In this document: positions 62,146 through 64,000 of the stretch, in pieces
How the letters are laid out: every line of letters begins with the position of its first letter
How positions within the stretch are numbered: the first letter of the stretch is position 1
Assembly (NCBI GenBank): GCA_028571685.1
Contig: CM053164.1
Location: forward strand, 40,846,501 to 40,910,500
DNA from: Heterohyrax brucei
Lineage: Eukaryota > Chordata > Mammalia > Hyracoidea > Procaviidae
Direction: 5' to 3'
DNA: 64,000 nt
Program-made: the position numbers and the translations under genes
Notes under the pieces: model-generated
What the model was told of the DNA's origin: nothing
The model's input: the letters and a program-made list of their open reading frames with translations, nothing else
Databases searched by the model: none

Positions 62146-62272
62146 TGCTAAACTGGTTGGCATTAAGTCAATTCCAACTCACAGCGACCCCATATGTGTC
62201 GGAGTAGAACCGTGTCCTGGAGGCTGTCCTGTGGCTCTCTCCAGACATAGATCACCAGGCCTTCCTTCCGCT
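62146..62272 (-). mobile_element. AfroSINE, reverse, partial
   Basis: ggcattaagtcaattccaac, tcacagcgaccccatatgtg, atagatcaccaggccttcct. Only about 30 bp from the preceding copy. Confidence 0.82.
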
Positions 62273-63359
62273 ATTACCAGAACTACTCATAATAACTATT
62301 ACTACTAATAACTGCTGAGACAGGGCTTAGAGCTGTATCCTGCGGGGCCTTACTTAACCCCCGATAGCGTGAGGATTACTCTGTTTTCCAAATAGGGAGG
62401 CGAGGCTCAGACTGCCTTCAGTCGCTCAGTGACCTCATGCTCAGTCGCTCAGTCCATGTTGCTGCCTGGACCCCATGGGGCCCCTGGGTGGACCTGAATT
62501 TCTAGCCAGAGCCCACTTCTGTGTTGTCAGTGTCCAGGTCTGGCTCTTAAACTCTGTGTTCTCAGCCAGTGGCCTCTCTCCGTGAGCACTAGCCTGTCAC
62601 TCCAGCTCTCCTTCAAGCTCCCAGCCTCATCACCCTTGCTCACTAAAAGCCTCGGGGTGGGAGGATCAGTATGGCAACCTGCTTGAGTTCTCACAGGGCC
62701 CCTAGCCTCACCTGAGCCATAGTACGGGGGCCCAAGCTCAGAAGAAGCAGCTAGTACCTCCTCTCCCTCAAATCCCACAGGGCTGGCTGACTCGGGCTGC
62801 TTGGAGCTGCCTGTGTAGCCACTGCTGTTCTTCCTCCACATGAGAGAACCTGCCAAAGGTTTTCCAGCTCTGCAGTGGGGCTGTGGGAACTGCTAGAGCA
62901 GCACTCGGGGGATGAGACTGGGAGGACTGAACCACACAGGCCGTGTTTACATGCTGCACACCCTGTGCACACCCCTCTCAGGTCCTCCCAGCTATGCACA
63001 CGGGCCTAGCTGCCCTCTGGCTGCCGGTAGGAACAAGAAAAGTGGCCCTCTGCCCCTACCTCCCCTCAGATGAGATCCAGCTAAGGGGAGCCCAGGCAGA
63101 ACCCCTGGAGCCTCCAGGGGTGAAGGAAAGCAGAGTTAGGTAGTAGAAGGAGGTGGGAGATGCCAAGCAGGAGGGCCAGAACAAGTGGAGACCTAGGAAG
63201 GGCAGAGAGTGGCAAGACGCAGACTGCGCTCAGTTCTATAACTCAGCTGCAACAGTTAAAGCTGAGGCTCCTTCCTTTATCCTTTTTAAGACGTGGCTCC
63301 TGGAGGCAGCAGCAGCAGAACCCAGTGGACATGTGCAGCAACCTGGTGATTGGTAGGGA

Positions 63360-63379
63360 GTGTGTGTGTGTGTGTGTGA
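63360..63379. repeat. (TG)n microsatellite
   Basis: About nine or ten TG/GT units, followed by imperfect GTGCA repeats. Confidence 0.85.
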
Positions 63380-63784
63380 CTGTGCACGTGCACAGGCATG
63401 CACACATGCTTGTCCATGCATATACATAGGTGTGCAGGACAGAGTCTCCTCTCAGAGACTGCAGGAGATGCGTGCTGACACCCCAGGATCCAGACCCTGA
63501 TTCTGTGCTCCTCAAAACTGTGTGCCTGTGGGGCTAGTAACTGATTTCTTCCCTGCAACAACAGCCTGGGGAGATAAAGAGAGCGCTGGGGAAGGTGACA
63601 CTGCTGCCCCTGTCCCAGGGCAGCTGTGAAGCTCCTGCTGTGGGCAGAGTCCCAGCCCTTGGTATAGAGTAGGGTGGCCATTGCTGACAGCAAGCACCTG
63701 AACTAAAGAGTCAGATGCTGCCCAAGGAGGAAACAGCTGGGTAGGGGTAACACAGGGCTTGTGAAAAGAAATAAGGAAGGGAAT

Positions 63785-63930
63785 GAACACTGGCTGAGGA
63801 CCTGCCACATGCTGGACACTGGTGGGCGACCCACGGGGATTAGCTCCTAACACCCCTGTGAGATCTCAGTGATCTCTATTTTAACAGATGGCAGAGTGGG
63901 GGTCAAAGAAGCTGGGAGCTGAGTCCCACG
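63785..63930 (-). repeat. MIR-family SINE, reverse, diverged
   Basis: cctgccacatgctggacact, taacacccctgtgagatctc and attttaacagatggcagagt suggest a reverse MIR. Confidence 0.5.
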
Positions 63931-64000
63931 TTCTCTTTGCACCCACTGCCCCTGGAACATTCCACAACTGGGATATTTTATAGAGAGGTAGCAGAAACAG

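Noticed and set aside
62527-62856. Minus-strand frame with a donor-like TCAG|gtgaggc, considered as OTOF exon 5 or 6
   Set aside because: The translation does not match otoferlin and has no supporting acceptor in the right phase.

Overview
The window is mammalian nuclear DNA dominated by a single gene, otoferlin (OTOF), read on the minus strand. Forty-two coding exons were placed by matching conceptual translations to the otoferlin protein and then fixing each boundary at GT/AG splice sites with matching codon phase. The 3' end lies at about position 165 to 1199. The most upstream exon visible ends at 50735. Counting back from the two alternative terminal exons, and using the 48-exon numbering of the human gene, these are exons 7 to 48. 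Exons 1 to 6, which carry the promoter, start codon and C2A domain, lie beyond the right edge. The exons spliced in the short form (exon 47 skipped) join in frame into 1811 codons plus a stop, with no frameshift or premature stop. I therefore read the gene as intact.

The host is a placental mammal of the Afrotheria, most likely a paenungulate such as elephant or manatee. Its introns carry about 30 copies of the tRNA-derived AfroSINE family in both orientations. They also carry RTE/BovB-clade LINE fragments with a tail like that of the SINEs, L1 sequence, and the older L2, MIR and MER5-type repeats found across placental mammals. I infer the species group from repeats only; no species-level marker was available.

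Layout: 1-164 is 3' flank. 165-1018 is the 3'UTR. 1019-23381 is a dense exon cluster (exons 48 to 16) coding for the transmembrane tail, C2F, C2E, the lysine-rich linker, the C2de region, C2D, FerB/FerA and the acidic linker. 23382-50735 holds sparser exons 15 to 7 (C2C, FerI, C2B and N-terminal linker) with introns of 4 to 8 kb full of retroposons. 50736-64000 is intronic sequence with no exon that I could recognise.

Three otoferlin splice choices can be discussed from the sequence. There are two alternative C-terminal exons (47 and 48), each coding for a complete transmembrane tail. Exon 31 has two acceptors exactly 60 nt apart, giving a 20-residue insert. Exon 6 is a known variable exon but is not visible here. 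The most unusual mobile element is a 1.24-kb insertion at 31953-33196. It carries an L1 5' end and a nearly intact L1 ORF1, has no ORF2 and no poly(A), and is bounded by a 14-nt target-site duplication inside an old MIR. A second insertion of interest is a 652-bp retroposon of a family I do not recognise, bounded by a 24-nt duplication. A diverged relative of it sits about 8 kb away.
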